Shown here: one piece after another, positions 34,305 to 43,882 of the stretch
How the letters are laid out: each line of letters opens with the position of its first letter
Position numbering within the stretch: the first letter of the stretch is position 1
NCBI RefSeq assembly: GCF_001613385.1
Contig: NZ_BDCG01000018.1
Span: forward strand, 248,001 to 312,000
Length of the DNA stretch: 64,000 nucleotides
Source: Nocardia flavorosea NBRC 108225
GTDB lineage: Bacteria > Actinomycetota > Actinomycetes > Mycobacteriales > Mycobacteriaceae
Direction of reading: 5' to 3'
The notes under the pieces: generated by a model
Seen by the model: the letters and a program-made list of their open reading frames with translations, nothing else
What the model was told of the DNA's origin: nothing
The model's database searches: none
Position numbers and translations under genes: made by a program

Positions 34305-34712
34305 ATGGATGTCGTGGTATTGATCGGCCGGGTGATGTTCGTCATCCTGTTTCTGAGCTCGGCAATGGGGCATTTCACCCAGACGAAGGCGATGGCCGGC
34401 TATGCGCAGTCCAAGGGGGTGCCGATGCCGGAGATGGCTGTCCGGGCCTCGGGTGCACTCATGTTGCTCGGGAGTATCAGCATTCTGCTGGGCATCTGGG
34501 CCGATCTGGGGGCCTTGCTGCTGCTGGTGATGATCGTCCCCACCATGATCATGATGCACAGTTTCTGGAAGGAAACCGATCCGGAGGCAACCCAGTCGGA
34601 GACCATTCAGTTCAACAAGGACCTCGCCCTCGCGGGCGCCCTGGTGATGCTGTTCGGCTTTTTCGCGCATACCGAGGAATTGGGGCTGACCATTACCGGA
34701 CCGCTGTTCTAG
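34305..34712 (+). CDS. DoxX family membrane protein
   Basis: A 135-residue protein with four transmembrane helices, near 4-20, 45-65, 66-85 and 104-124. It has the DoxX opening LIGRVMFVILFLSSAMGHF and a KAMAGYAQSKGVPMP loop. Family members are integral membrane proteins linked to redox or thiol stress; a definite activity is not known. The start has GAGGAGCTGCAC before ATG. It follows the AraC gene. Confidence 0.85.
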   Translation: MDVVVLIGRVMFVILFLSSAMGHFTQTKAMAGYAQSKGVPMPEMAVRASGALMLLGSISILLGIWADLGALLLLVMIVPTMIMMHSFWKETDPEATQSETIQFNKDLALAGALVMLFGFFAHTEELGLTITGPLF

Positions 34713-35038
34713 CAGGGGCCGTATTCGGTGATCCGGTGCCGTGGCGGCCACCTGGGTTGTGAGGAAAATCCTACGGCGCCAATGGTGTTCGCCCTTCTTG
34801 TGATGTCTCACATGTTCGACCGCGCGGCGACGGGAACATCCAGGTAGATGAGGTCGCTGCCGGTCCGGGAAGCGGAAATGTGAAACACCGATACCGCCGC
34901 GACCCAATGTGATGTAGAACGAATCAGGTTACTCGGGCCTCGGTTACGGCTATGGTCTACGCAGTCGCTGCGCCGTTGCCGACTTTCCGGCACCGTTCGG
35001 CGCAGCCGCGTTTATACCCCGCACAGTTGGAGGAGAGA
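34713..35038. other. Spacer before the universal stress protein gene
   Basis: A 326-base gap. It contains TGTGA-TGTC-TCACA at 34799-34812, an inverted repeat resembling a CRP-type site but with a four-base rather than six-base spacer. No gene is seen. Promoter elements for the stress protein are expected in the last 100 bases, where AT content rises, but none is clear-cut. Confidence 0.4.
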
Positions 35039-35491
35039 ATGACCGCCTACCGGACCATTGTCGTCGGTACCGACGGCTCGGACTCGTCGTATGTCGCCGT
35101 GGACAAGGCCGCCGCATTGGCGGGAGCCGCGGGTTCGACACTGATCCTGGCCTGCGCCTACTACCCGACCGACGACCGTGACGTCGCTGCCGCGAGCGAT
35201 ATGCTCAAGGACGAGGCGTACCAGGTCCGCGGTTCTGCGCCCACCAACGAGATCCTGCGTACCGCGCGGGATCGGGCTGTGGCAGCGGGCGCCAAGGAGA
35301 TCGTCGAGAGGGCGATGGTCGGCGAACCGGTCGAATCCCTGCTGGACCTGGTCAAGGAAACGCAGGCAGATCTGCTCGTGGTCGGCAACCGAGGCCTGAA
35401 CACGCTGGCCGGACGGTTGCTGGGGTCGGTGCCCTCCGACGTCGCGCGTAAATCGAAATCCGATGTCCTGATCGTGCACACGGTGCGCTGA
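35039..35491 (+). CDS. Universal stress protein (Rv1636-like)
   Basis: A 150-residue UspA-fold protein: strand 1 TIVVGTDGSDSS and the nucleotide-binding G-X2-G-X9-G-S motif at GNRGLNTLAGRLLGS, then a last strand DVLIVHTV. The mycobacterial homologue at this locus (Rv1636) is reported to bind cAMP; binding here is inferred from the conserved motif. The ATG is preceded by GGAGGAGA. A 32-base perfect palindrome terminates it. Confidence 0.92.
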   Translation: MTAYRTIVVGTDGSDSSYVAVDKAAALAGAAGSTLILACAYYPTDDRDVAAASDMLKDEAYQVRGSAPTNEILRTARDRAVAAGAKEIVERAMVGEPVESLLDLVKETQADLLVVGNRGLNTLAGRLLGSVPSDVARKSKSDVLIVHTVR

Positions 35492-35510
35492 ACCGCGTAT
35501 CTGTCGCCTT

Positions 35511-35542
35511 CGCCCCGCCCGGAACATGTTCCGGGCGGGGCG
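35511..35542. terminator. Perfect palindromic terminator after the stress protein
   Basis: Bases 35511-35526 and 35527-35542 are exactly self-complementary over 16 positions, the innermost forming the loop. No U-tract follows. It is symmetrical, so it could also stop transcripts from the opposite strand. Confidence 0.75.
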
Positions 35543-35760
35543 TTCGCGTACCGGGGTGCGGCCGACCGGTGCACCCGGTCGGCACACACAGGATCAGCTG
35601 GAGTTGCGCACGTGACGCCGCCGGATGCCTGATCGGTCGCCCATATCGGTACTGCGGAACTGTCCCCTTCGGCTCCGGGACCCGGTGGCGACGACCGGCT
35701 CCGATGTATCCGGCGCCGGGTATGTCGCCGGGCCGGCGGAACGCGCCCGGCGGGCCCCGG

Positions 35761-38091
35761 TCAGCGTGCGAGGCGGTGCAGTTCGGGCGGGAGGTCCGCG
35801 CTGTGCACCACGGTGAGCTGCTGGGTCGCGCGGGTGAGGGCGACGTACAGATCGTTACGGCCGCGCGGAGAATCGGCGATCACCGCGCTCGGTTCCACGA
35901 GATACACTGCATCGAATTCCAGGCCCTTGGCCTCGGTCACCGTGAGCACCCGTACCGACTCACCGGCCAGATGGGCGAGCTCGCCGATGTTCTCGGCCGG
36001 GGCCAGTACCGCCGCGGTTCCCGGACCCTGCTGCTCGGCGAGCAGGGCGGCCAGTGTGCCCGCGATCTCTGTAGCGGCCACCCGGTGCGCCTGCGGTAGG
36101 CGCCCCGTTTCCCGTACCGAGCGCGGCATCCGGGCGGTGGGGTCGATGGCGGCCAATACATCCGCCGCGACCGCCATGATCTCGGCGGGGGTGCGGTAGT
36201 TCACCGTCAGCTCGGTGCGTTTCCAGCGCTTGGCCACATACGGTTCCAGCATCTGCGCCCACGAATGCGCGCCCGCCGGATCACCGGTCTGCGCGATATC
36301 TCCGACCACGGTGACCCACCGGTTCGGGATCCGGCGCATCACCATGCGCCAGGCCATCTCCGACAGTTCCTGCGCCTCGTCCACGATCACATGCCCGTAG
36401 GTCCAGCTGCGGTCGCCGGCGGCGCGTTCGGCGGTGGTCTGCCGGTTGCGCACCTGCTGGCGTTCGGCGAGCTGGCTCGCATCGATCAGGTCGTAGGCCA
36501 TCAGTATTTCGGGGTCCAGTTCGTCCTCGAGATCCTGCGGGGCCGAACCGGTCAGGATGTCCAGGGCGTCTTGTGCCTCGGCGAGCTGGGCGCGCCAGCG
36601 CCGCCGGGCGCGTTCGCGTTCCTCTGCATCGTCGGTGCCCAGGAGTTCGGCCAGCTCGTCGAGCAGGGGTGCGTCGGCGGCGCTGAACTCGCCGGTGCCG
36701 GTGCGCAGGAGTTCGGCGCGGTCTTCCGGAGCGAGGATTTTGCCGGCGGCCCGGTCGAGCCGCTCGGGATCGGCGAGCAGATCGCTGAGGACCTGCTGCG
36801 GGGTGAGCAGCGGCCACAGTTCGGCCAGCACCCGGGTGACCGTGGTATCGGCGCGTAGTTCGTCGCTGATCTCGCTCAGATCTGCGGCGCTGAGCAGGCT
36901 ACGGCCACCACCCAGTGGGTCGGCGCCCATGGTCTGCGCCAGTTGGTCGGTGAGCGCTTCGATCACCATCGATACGAAGATCGGGCGGGCCAGATTGTGC
37001 GGGCGGCGCGAGGAGCGGGCCCGGCCCCGGGCGCGGGTCACGATCTTGCGGTCCAGTGTCACCGGGTAGCCGTCGAAGGTCAGGGTGATGGGTTCGCGCG
37101 GCACCTCCTGCCGGTCGCGGACGGCGTTCTTCAGGATATCGAGAACGTGTAGCGATCCCTTGAGTTCACCGGCCCGCAGCGAATCCTCCAGGGTCGCTTT
37201 CACCCCCGGATACAGGTCTCCGATGGTGGACAGCAGCACTCCCGTTTCACCGAGCGACGGCAGGACCTGGCCGATGTAGTCGAGGAAGGTGGCGTTGGGT
37301 CCGATGATCAGCACACCGCTCTTCGCCAGCTGCTGGCGGTAGGTGTAGAGCAGATAGGCGGCCCGGTGCAGCGCGACCGCGGTCTTACCGGTACCCGGCC
37401 CGCCCTGAACCACCAGAACGCTCTTGTGCTCGGCGCGAATGATCGCGTCCTGTTCGGTCTGGATGGTTTCCACGATGTCGGACATATGTCCGGTGCGTGC
37501 CGCGTTCAGGGCCGCGAGCAGCGCGCTCTCGCTGCCGACCCCGCCGTCGGAGGCGGCGACGCCGGCGTTTCGGGCGGCGTCGAGATCGAGATATTCGTCG
37601 TTGACCGCCGTCACCCGGCGGTTGCGGGAGCGGATATGGCGCCGGCGGGCCACGCCGTCGGGAGCGGCGGTGGTGGCCAGGTAGAACGGCCGGGCCAGCG
37701 GAGCGCGCCAGTCCAGGAGCAGGGTTTCGTAATCGTTGTCCTCATCGAGGATGCCGAGGCGGCCGATATAGCGCTGTTCGGGACCTTCCTCGCCGTCGGT
37801 GATATCGATCCGGCCGAAGCACAGTCCGTGCTCGGCGGCATCGTATTTGGCCAGGTCCTCGGTGTAGAGCTGGCTGAACGATTCGCGTTCGGTGCGTGCC
37901 TGGGGGGTGCCGCCGGTTTCCAGCAGTACCGTGCGCAACCGCTGGTCGGCGTAGGCGCGCATCCCGTCCAGCCGGTCGTACAGCACCGACAGGTACGCCT
38001 GCTCCTGATCGATATCTCGGGTCGCCGCGTCCGGCGCTACCTCGGCGGAGTCCAGGGCGCCTGCGCGTTCCTGGGTGCGGTTGTCGGGCAA
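35761..38091 (-). CDS. helD: HelD-like UvrD/Rep-family helicase (RNA polymerase recycling factor)
   Basis: A 776-residue superfamily 1 ATPase. An N-terminal coiled coil (about 15-60) inserts into the RNA polymerase secondary channel in known HelD proteins. Walker A is QGGPGTGKTAVALHR, motif II VIVDEAQELSEMAW, motif III TVVGDIAQTGDPAG, and later motifs are TVNYRTPAEIM and LYVALTRATQQL. HelD releases stalled polymerase from DNA, and the HelR subgroup confers rifamycin tolerance; which subgroup this is cannot be decided by eye. A TTG at 38091 has GAGAAGGAG seven bases upstream and is preferred; GTG 38136 would add 15 residues. Confidence 0.85.
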   Translation of the reverse strand: MPDNRTQERAGALDSAEVAPDAATRDIDQEQAYLSVLYDRLDGMRAYADQRLRTVLLETGGTPQARTERESFSQLYTEDLAKYDAAEHGLCFGRIDITDGEEGPEQRYIGRLGILDEDNDYETLLLDWRAPLARPFYLATTAAPDGVARRRHIRSRNRRVTAVNDEYLDLDAARNAGVAASDGGVGSESALLAALNAARTGHMSDIVETIQTEQDAIIRAEHKSVLVVQGGPGTGKTAVALHRAAYLLYTYRQQLAKSGVLIIGPNATFLDYIGQVLPSLGETGVLLSTIGDLYPGVKATLEDSLRAGELKGSLHVLDILKNAVRDRQEVPREPITLTFDGYPVTLDRKIVTRARGRARSSRRPHNLARPIFVSMVIEALTDQLAQTMGADPLGGGRSLLSAADLSEISDELRADTTVTRVLAELWPLLTPQQVLSDLLADPERLDRAAGKILAPEDRAELLRTGTGEFSAADAPLLDELAELLGTDDAEERERARRRWRAQLAEAQDALDILTGSAPQDLEDELDPEILMAYDLIDASQLAERQQVRNRQTTAERAAGDRSWTYGHVIVDEAQELSEMAWRMVMRRIPNRWVTVVGDIAQTGDPAGAHSWAQMLEPYVAKRWKRTELTVNYRTPAEIMAVAADVLAAIDPTARMPRSVRETGRLPQAHRVAATEIAGTLAALLAEQQGPGTAAVLAPAENIGELAHLAGESVRVLTVTEAKGLEFDAVYLVEPSAVIADSPRGRNDLYVALTRATQQLTVVHSADLPPELHRLAR

Positions 38092-38238
38092 GTTCTGGCT
38101 CCTTCTCACCCACTGCGGGACAAGGTCGGCGGACACGAAATCACGGTGTGCACGCGTTGCGCTGGGGTGTGCACAGAGTTGTCGAGTCTACTGCGGACTC
38201 CGGGGACATGCCGTTCCCCCAGGTCGGTGACCTATTTC

Positions 38239-39585
38239 TCAGGAGACGTTGCTGTTGTCGCCGCGGAGCCCGCGACCGCCGGTGGCGTCGCGGTGGCCCG
38301 CCGGTTTGGCCTCGTACATTGCGATATCGGCGTCGTGCAGGACCGCTTCCGGCGTGCGGGTATCGCCCGGTTCGAGCGTGGTGACCCCGATGGAGGCGTT
38401 GACCGCGATCCGGTGCCCGCGCGCGACGATCGGCTCCGCCATGGCCGCGCGCAATCGCTGCACCAGCGGTTCGAGTTCTTCGTCGTCCGGGCGCCCGGCC
38501 AGCAGGACGAGGAATTCGTCGCCTCCGAGCCGGCCCACCAGATCCTCGGCGCGCAATGCGCGCAGCAACCGGTGGGCCACGATCCGCAGCACCGTATCGC
38601 CGATGGCGTGACCCATGGTGTCGTTGATCGATTTGAAGCGGTCCAGGTCGATGAACATCACGGTGGACACCCGGCGGTGCGCCCCGCTGGCGGCCAGCGC
38701 CCCCGACAGCTGCGACAGGATCAGCGAACGGTTGGCCAGGCCGGTGAGCGGGTCGTGGGTGGCCTGGTATTCGAGCTGGCGGCGCCCCGCCAGATATTCG
38801 GTGATGTCGGTGAACGAGCACACCGCCGCCGCGCCGGGTTCGTCCGGGGTCAGCAGGCGGCTCGAAACGCTGAGCCAGCGGCGGCGGCCGTCCGGCCGGC
38901 CGATCGCGAAGACGAAGGCGGTGACCGTCTCGCCGGTCGCGAGGGTCCGCGCGACCGGATGCCGGGAAGGGGGCAACGGGGCACCGTTGGCGTCCAGCCA
39001 TTCCACCGGCAGCTGGGCGATCCGGGAGCCGACCACCGGCATGTTCTCGTCGATGCCGAGGATGCGCCGGGCCGCCGGATTCGCGGAGCCGATGATGCCG
39101 TCCCGGTAGATGACCGCCACGCCCTCCTCGAGCTGCGCCACCACCGTGGTGAAGTGCTGTTCGGCGCGGCGCTGGGCGCGTTCGGCGCGGCGCTGGGCGG
39201 ACAGGTCGTGCAGGACCACCTGGTAGGCCAGTCGGTCGTGCCAGGCGGTGAGCACGGAAACCGTTTCCACCGGGACCTCGCGGCCGTCCAGCGCCAGCAG
39301 CGTCATCTCGGTGGGGTCGGTGGCGACACCGGCCGCGGTCAGGCCGGCGAGCCGCTCGAACATCGTGTCTCGGGAATCGGGGTGGATGAAACGGGCGACA
39401 CGCTGACCCAGGACTCCGGCGAGGTTCTTCGCGCCCAGAAGCCGCAGGCACGCCGGGTTGGCGTAGACCACGATGCCGCGTTCGTGGACGAAAATTCCGT
39501 CCGGGGAGTGTTCGACCAGGGAACGATACCGATGCGCGAGTTGCTCGGCGGCGGAGGCCCTGCGATCTCCCATACCAACCCCCAT
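38239..39585 (-). CDS. PAS-PAS-GGDEF diguanylate cyclase
   Basis: Makes cyclic di-GMP from two GTP. The product is about 448 residues: PAS domain 1 (~20-130; SPDGIFVHERGIVVYANPAC), PAS domain 2 (~145-265; LEEGVAVIYRDGIIGSANPA) and a GGDEF domain (~275-440; DPLTGLANRSLILSQL). The active site GGDEF is intact in RLGGDEFLVLL, and the inhibitory RxxD lies five residues before it (RAED), so product inhibition is expected. There is no EAL domain and no membrane segment; the PAS domains imply a cytoplasmic signal. The start is uncertain: ATG 39585 or ATG 39573. Confidence 0.88.
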   Translation of the reverse strand: MGVGMGDRRASAAEQLAHRYRSLVEHSPDGIFVHERGIVVYANPACLRLLGAKNLAGVLGQRVARFIHPDSRDTMFERLAGLTAAGVATDPTEMTLLALDGREVPVETVSVLTAWHDRLAYQVVLHDLSAQRRAERAQRRAEQHFTTVVAQLEEGVAVIYRDGIIGSANPAARRILGIDENMPVVGSRIAQLPVEWLDANGAPLPPSRHPVARTLATGETVTAFVFAIGRPDGRRRWLSVSSRLLTPDEPGAAAVCSFTDITEYLAGRRQLEYQATHDPLTGLANRSLILSQLSGALAASGAHRRVSTVMFIDLDRFKSINDTMGHAIGDTVLRIVAHRLLRALRAEDLVGRLGGDEFLVLLAGRPDDEELEPLVQRLRAAMAEPIVARGHRIAVNASIGVTTLEPGDTRTPEAVLHDADIAMYEAKPAGHRDATGGRGLRGDNSNVS

Positions 39586-40209
39586 CGTCGGTTGACCCGG
39601 ACATTCAAACACGGCACAACTGGCGGCATCCACACACAGCGAACTCGTCTTGTGGACAAGATGCCCCCGGCGACCACGTCACAACGTGTCCCCGCGGTGC
39701 ACCGGGGGCCGGGGCCCCGGGGGGAAATGCTGTGCAAGACACCGGACTTCACCATCGATCTTATGTCGATCGCCGGGATCGGTGCGGGCGGCGGCTACGG
39801 CCGGTGCCGCGGGACTCGCCGGGAGTCCCGGGTACGGCGGCCGGTACGGGCCCGGCCGGGTGATCGGGGACACGCCCCGGTGACCGGCCCGGTTGACCTA
39901 CCCTGGACTAGAGCCGTCCGGCCCGCTCCTCGCCCTGCCGGTGCGCGCGGACACTGTGCCGGTATACGCCGTGCAGCCGGCGGATCGCACCGTATCAGCC
40001 GGGTACCGGCCGTTCGGCGAAACTTGTCGGTGGCCCGGCCTAGCATCAGCGCGGGGCCGATCCGCGGCCCGAGCACAAAGCGACGACCGGGTAGAACGGG
40101 CCGTCCCCCGCACCGCCGCCCCCACCGGGCCGGTGGGGGCTCCAGCGGAACGACATCATGGCGCGCCTGGCGGCGCGACGACGAACAGATACGAGAAGGG
40201 ACCCACCTG
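39586..40209. other. Divergent spacer between diguanylate cyclase and uvrA
   Basis: A 624-base GC-rich interval. A continuous open frame leads into uvrA but lacks family homology before GTG 40210. No mycobacterial-type SOS box (TCGAAC-N4-GTTCGA) was found. I see no RNA gene. Confidence 0.4.
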
Positions 40210-43200
40210 GTGGCGGAACGCCTGACTGTCCGCGGCGCGCGGGAGCACAACCTCAAAGGGGTCGATATCGACCTGCCCCGCGACAGTCTGATCGTCTTCA
40301 CCGGCCTATCCGGCTCGGGGAAGTCCAGCCTGGCCTTCGATACGATTTTCGCCGAAGGGCAACGCCGGTACGTGGAATCGCTGTCCGCCTACGCCCGGCA
40401 GTTCCTGGGCCAGATGGACAAACCCGATGTGGACTTCATCGAGGGTCTCTCGCCCGCGGTGTCGATCGATCAGAAATCCACCAACCGCAACCCCCGCTCT
40501 ACGGTCGGCACCATCACCGAGGTACACGACTACCTACGCCTGCTCTATGCGCGCGCCGGTGTCCCGCACTGCCCGGTGTGCTCCGAACTCATCGCCAAAC
40601 AGACCCCGCAGCAGATCGTCGACCAGGTGCTGGCCATGGAACCCGGAGTCCGCTTCCAGGTGCTCGCGCCGGTGGTGCGTACTCGCAAAGGTGAGTTCGT
40701 CGACCTGTTCGACCAGCTGAACTCGCAGGGGTACGCCCGGGTGCGGGTGGACGGGGTGGTGTATCCGCTCACCGATCCGCCGAAGTTGAAAAAGCAGGAG
40801 AAGCACGACGTCGAGGTGGTGGTCGACCGCCTCGCCGTCAAACCGGCCGCCAAACAGCGTCTCACCGATTCCATCGAGACCGCGCTGCGCCTGGCCGACG
40901 GGATCGTCGTCCTCGATTTCGTGGACCGCGACGAACACGCACACGATCGGGAACGCCGCTTCTCCGAGAAACTGGCCTGCCCGAACGGCCACGCTCTCGA
41001 TATCGAGGATCTGGAACCGCGGTCGTTCTCGTTCAACTCGCCCTACGGCGCCTGCCCCGACTGCACCGGCCTCGGTATCCGCAAAGAGGTCGATCCGGAA
41101 CTCGTCGTCCCCGACCCCGAGTTGAGCCTGGCCGAGGGCGCGATCGCGCCGTGGTCGCGTGGGCAGAGCGCCGAGTACTTCGTGCGGCTGCTCTCCGGGC
41201 TGGCCGCCGCCCAAGGGTTCGACCTGGACACCCCGTGGCGCGAACTACCGGCCCGGGCGCGTAAAGCGGTGCTCGAGGGCAGTTCGGACCAGGTCCATAT
41301 CGTCTACACGAACAGGTACGGCCGGAAACGGTCCTACTACGCCGATTTCGAGGGCGTGATGCCGTTCCTGCAGCGGCGCCTGGACAACACCGAATCCGAG
41401 CAGATGAAGGAGCACTACGAGGGGTATATGCGGGATGTCCCGTGCCCGGTGTGCAACGGTGCGCGGCTGCGGCCGGAGATCCTGGCCGTGACGCTGTCCG
41501 CGGACGCGGAGCGGAAATCCATTGCCGAGGTCAGTGAACTCTCGATTCGCGACTGCGCGCAGTTCCTGAACGCGCTGACCCTCGGGGAGCGGCAGGCGGC
41601 CATCGCCGGTCAGGTACTCAAGGAGGTGCAGGCGCGGCTGGGGTTCCTGCTCGACGTGGGTCTGGACTATCTCACCCTGTCCCGCGCCGCGGCCACCCTC
41701 TCCGGTGGGGAGGCGCAGCGGATCCGGCTCGCCACCCAGATCGGGTCCGGGCTGGTCGGGGTGCTGTACGTACTGGACGAACCCTCGATCGGGTTGCATC
41801 AGCGCGATAACCGCCGGCTCATCGAAACACTGACCCGGCTGAAGGATCTGGGCAACACCCTGATCGTCGTCGAGCACGACGAGGACACCATCCGTGCCTC
41901 GGATTGGGTCGTCGATATCGGCCCGTTCGCCGGTGAACACGGCGGCCAGGTGGTGCACAGCGGTCCCTATTCGGAACTGCTCGCCGATCCGGCCTCGCTC
42001 ACCGGCGCGTACCTCTCCGGCCGCGAACGTATCGAGATCCCGATGATGCGGCGGCCGGTGAACAAGAAGCGGCGGGTCACCGTGGTCGGCGCGACCGAGA
42101 ACAATCTGCGCGGTATCGATGTGGCGTTCCCGCTGGGCGTGCTGACCGCGGTCACCGGGGTGTCCGGATCCGGTAAATCCACGCTGGTCAACGACATCCT
42201 GGCGACCGTGATGGCGAACAAACTGAACGGCGCGCGCCAGGTGCCGGGCCGGCACACCCGGGTCAACGGGCTGGATCAACTGGACAAACTCGTACGGGTG
42301 GACCAGTCGCCCATCGGCCGCACCCCGCGGTCCAATCCGGCCACCTACACCGGCGTGTTCGACAAGATCCGCAGCCTGTTCGCCGCCACCACCGAGGCCA
42401 AGGTGCGCGGGTATCAGCCGGGCCGGTTCTCGTTCAACGTGAAGGGCGGCCGCTGCGAGGCATGCTCCGGTGACGGCACCCTCAAGATCGAGATGAACTT
42501 CCTGCCGGATGTGTATGTGCCGTGCGAGGTCTGCCAGGGTGCCCGCTACAACCGGGAAACCCTCGAGGTGCACTACAAGGGCAAAACCATCGCCGAGGTC
42601 CTGGATATGCCGATCGAGGAGGCCGCCGAGTTCTTCGAACCGGTGACCTCGATCCATCGCTACCTGGCCACCCTCGTCGATGTCGGCCTGGGGTATGTGC
42701 GGCTGGGCCAGAGCGCGACCACCCTCTCCGGTGGTGAGGCGCAGCGCGTGAAACTGGCGGCCGAACTGCAGAAACGCTCCAACGGCCGCACGGTCTACAT
42801 CCTCGACGAACCCACCACCGGCCTGCACTTCGAGGACATCCGCAAACTGCTCGCGGTGATCAACGGCCTGGTCGACAAGGGCAATACCGTGATCGTCATC
42901 GAACACAACCTGGACGTCGTCAAGACCGCGGACTGGGTGATCGATATGGGACCCGAGGGCGGGTCCGGCGGCGGAACAGTGGTCGGGGAGGGGACGCCCG
43001 AAGATATCGCCGCAACACCCGGTAGCTACACGGGCGAGTTCCTGAAGGAGATCCTGGCTCAGCCCGCTGCCACCGGTCCGGCGCCGGATACCGGTGCGGT
43101 GAAACCGGATACCGCACCCGCCCGTAAGTCCGCGGCCAAGAAGGCGCCGGCGGCGAAGAAGAAGGCGGCGGGATCGTCGGATACGGCGGATAAGGCAATG

Positions 43201-43260
43201 AAATCGCCGGACGCGCAGAAGGCGAAACGCCTGGCCCGCAAGGCGGCAGCACTGCGCTGA
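40210..43260 (+). CDS. uvrA: Excinuclease ABC subunit A with Lys/Ala-rich C-terminal tail
   Basis: DNA-damage-recognition ATPase of nucleotide excision repair, 1016 residues. First ABC module: GLSGSGKSSLAFDTIFAEGQ and LSGGEAQRIRLATQIG. Second: GVSGSGKSTLVNDIL and LSGGEAQRVKLAAELQ, with YILDEPTTGLHFEDI. The zinc-binding regions CPNGHALDIEDLE...CPDC and CEACSGDGT...CEVCQGARY are present. Beyond about residue 945 a ~70-residue tail rich in Lys, Ala and Pro (KSAAKKAPAAKKKAAG) is added; M. tuberculosis UvrA is about 972 residues. The GTG start has GAAGGGA nine bases upstream. Confidence 0.95.
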   Translation: MAERLTVRGAREHNLKGVDIDLPRDSLIVFTGLSGSGKSSLAFDTIFAEGQRRYVESLSAYARQFLGQMDKPDVDFIEGLSPAVSIDQKSTNRNPRSTVGTITEVHDYLRLLYARAGVPHCPVCSELIAKQTPQQIVDQVLAMEPGVRFQVLAPVVRTRKGEFVDLFDQLNSQGYARVRVDGVVYPLTDPPKLKKQEKHDVEVVVDRLAVKPAAKQRLTDSIETALRLADGIVVLDFVDRDEHAHDRERRFSEKLACPNGHALDIEDLEPRSFSFNSPYGACPDCTGLGIRKEVDPELVVPDPELSLAEGAIAPWSRGQSAEYFVRLLSGLAAAQGFDLDTPWRELPARARKAVLEGSSDQVHIVYTNRYGRKRSYYADFEGVMPFLQRRLDNTESEQMKEHYEGYMRDVPCPVCNGARLRPEILAVTLSADAERKSIAEVSELSIRDCAQFLNALTLGERQAAIAGQVLKEVQARLGFLLDVGLDYLTLSRAAATLSGGEAQRIRLATQIGSGLVGVLYVLDEPSIGLHQRDNRRLIETLTRLKDLGNTLIVVEHDEDTIRASDWVVDIGPFAGEHGGQVVHSGPYSELLADPASLTGAYLSGRERIEIPMMRRPVNKKRRVTVVGATENNLRGIDVAFPLGVLTAVTGVSGSGKSTLVNDILATVMANKLNGARQVPGRHTRVNGLDQLDKLVRVDQSPIGRTPRSNPATYTGVFDKIRSLFAATTEAKVRGYQPGRFSFNVKGGRCEACSGDGTLKIEMNFLPDVYVPCEVCQGARYNRETLEVHYKGKTIAEVLDMPIEEAAEFFEPVTSIHRYLATLVDVGLGYVRLGQSATTLSGGEAQRVKLAAELQKRSNGRTVYILDEPTTGLHFEDIRKLLAVINGLVDKGNTVIVIEHNLDVVKTADWVIDMGPEGGSGGGTVVGEGTPEDIAATPGSYTGEFLKEILAQPAATGPAPDTGAVKPDTAPARKSAAKKAPAAKKKAAGSSDTADKAMKSPDAQKAKRLARKAAALR

Positions 43261-43468
43261 GTACGGAACGCGTCGACGCGGCAGGCCTGGCGTTTTCGAC
43301 CGCTGGGCCCGCCACAGCAGTACGGAGGGCCGCCATTCCCGCTTCGGGCAGGTAGTTCGGGCCGCTGGATGAGCGGGGGCCTGCTGCCTGCCGGGCGGGC
43401 CTCCGCGCATTCGGCGGCGTAGATCCCACCGCAGCTGTTCGATCAGTTGCCGATCGGGGCGTGACGCG

Positions 43469-43810
43469 TCAGTGGACGGGGCCGGTGTACTTCTCGCCGG
43501 GCCCGGCCCCCGGGGCGTCGGGTATGGCGGAACTCTCCCGGAAGGCCTTCTGCAGCGATTGCAGACCCTCCCGAAGCGGCCCGGCGTGTGGTCCGAGGTA
43601 CTCCACCGACGCGGTGATCAGGCCCGCCAGCGCGGTGATCAGGCGCCGCGCCTCGTCCATATCCCGGCGCGGACTGTTCTCGGGATCGTCGTCGCCGAGC
43701 CCGAGTTTCTCCGCGGCCGAACTCATCAGCATCACCGCTGCCCGGCTGATCACCTCCACGGCGGGGATTTCGGCCAGTTCACGCACATCGCCCTCGGGCT
43801 GTTCGGTCAT
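43469..43810 (-). CDS. DUF1844 protein
   Basis: A 113-residue actinobacterial protein of unknown function. The core is VEVISRAAVMLMSSAAEKLGL and DMDEARRLITALAGLITAS, the DUF1844 signature, followed by a Pro/Gly-rich tail. It is probably cytoplasmic and helical. It commonly lies just upstream of infC on the opposite strand, as here. The ATG at 43810 is clear. Confidence 0.8.
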   Translation of the reverse strand: MTEQPEGDVRELAEIPAVEVISRAAVMLMSSAAEKLGLGDDDPENSPRRDMDEARRLITALAGLITASVEYLGPHAGPLREGLQSLQKAFRESSAIPDAPGAGPGEKYTGPVH

Positions 43811-43882
43811 GGCGTTCAGCCTAAGCGCGCCCCGGCGGCAGCCGTGCCGGGGCCGTGAGCGGATGTGCGCCGCGCCTCGTTT

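Noticed and set aside
37366..40209. Upstream in-frame extension of uvrA by about 950 codons
   Set aside because: Runs antisense through the helicase and diguanylate cyclase genes; UvrA homology begins at GTG 40210 with a good ribosome-binding site.
39586..40209. SOS box for uvrA, and likewise 29932-30013 for uvrB
   Set aside because: No TCGAAC-N4-GTTCGA-like palindrome found by eye in either upstream region.
41245..43410. 721-codon minus-strand ORF over uvrA
   Set aside because: Exact antisense of uvrA codons; no recognisable motif or ribosome-binding site.
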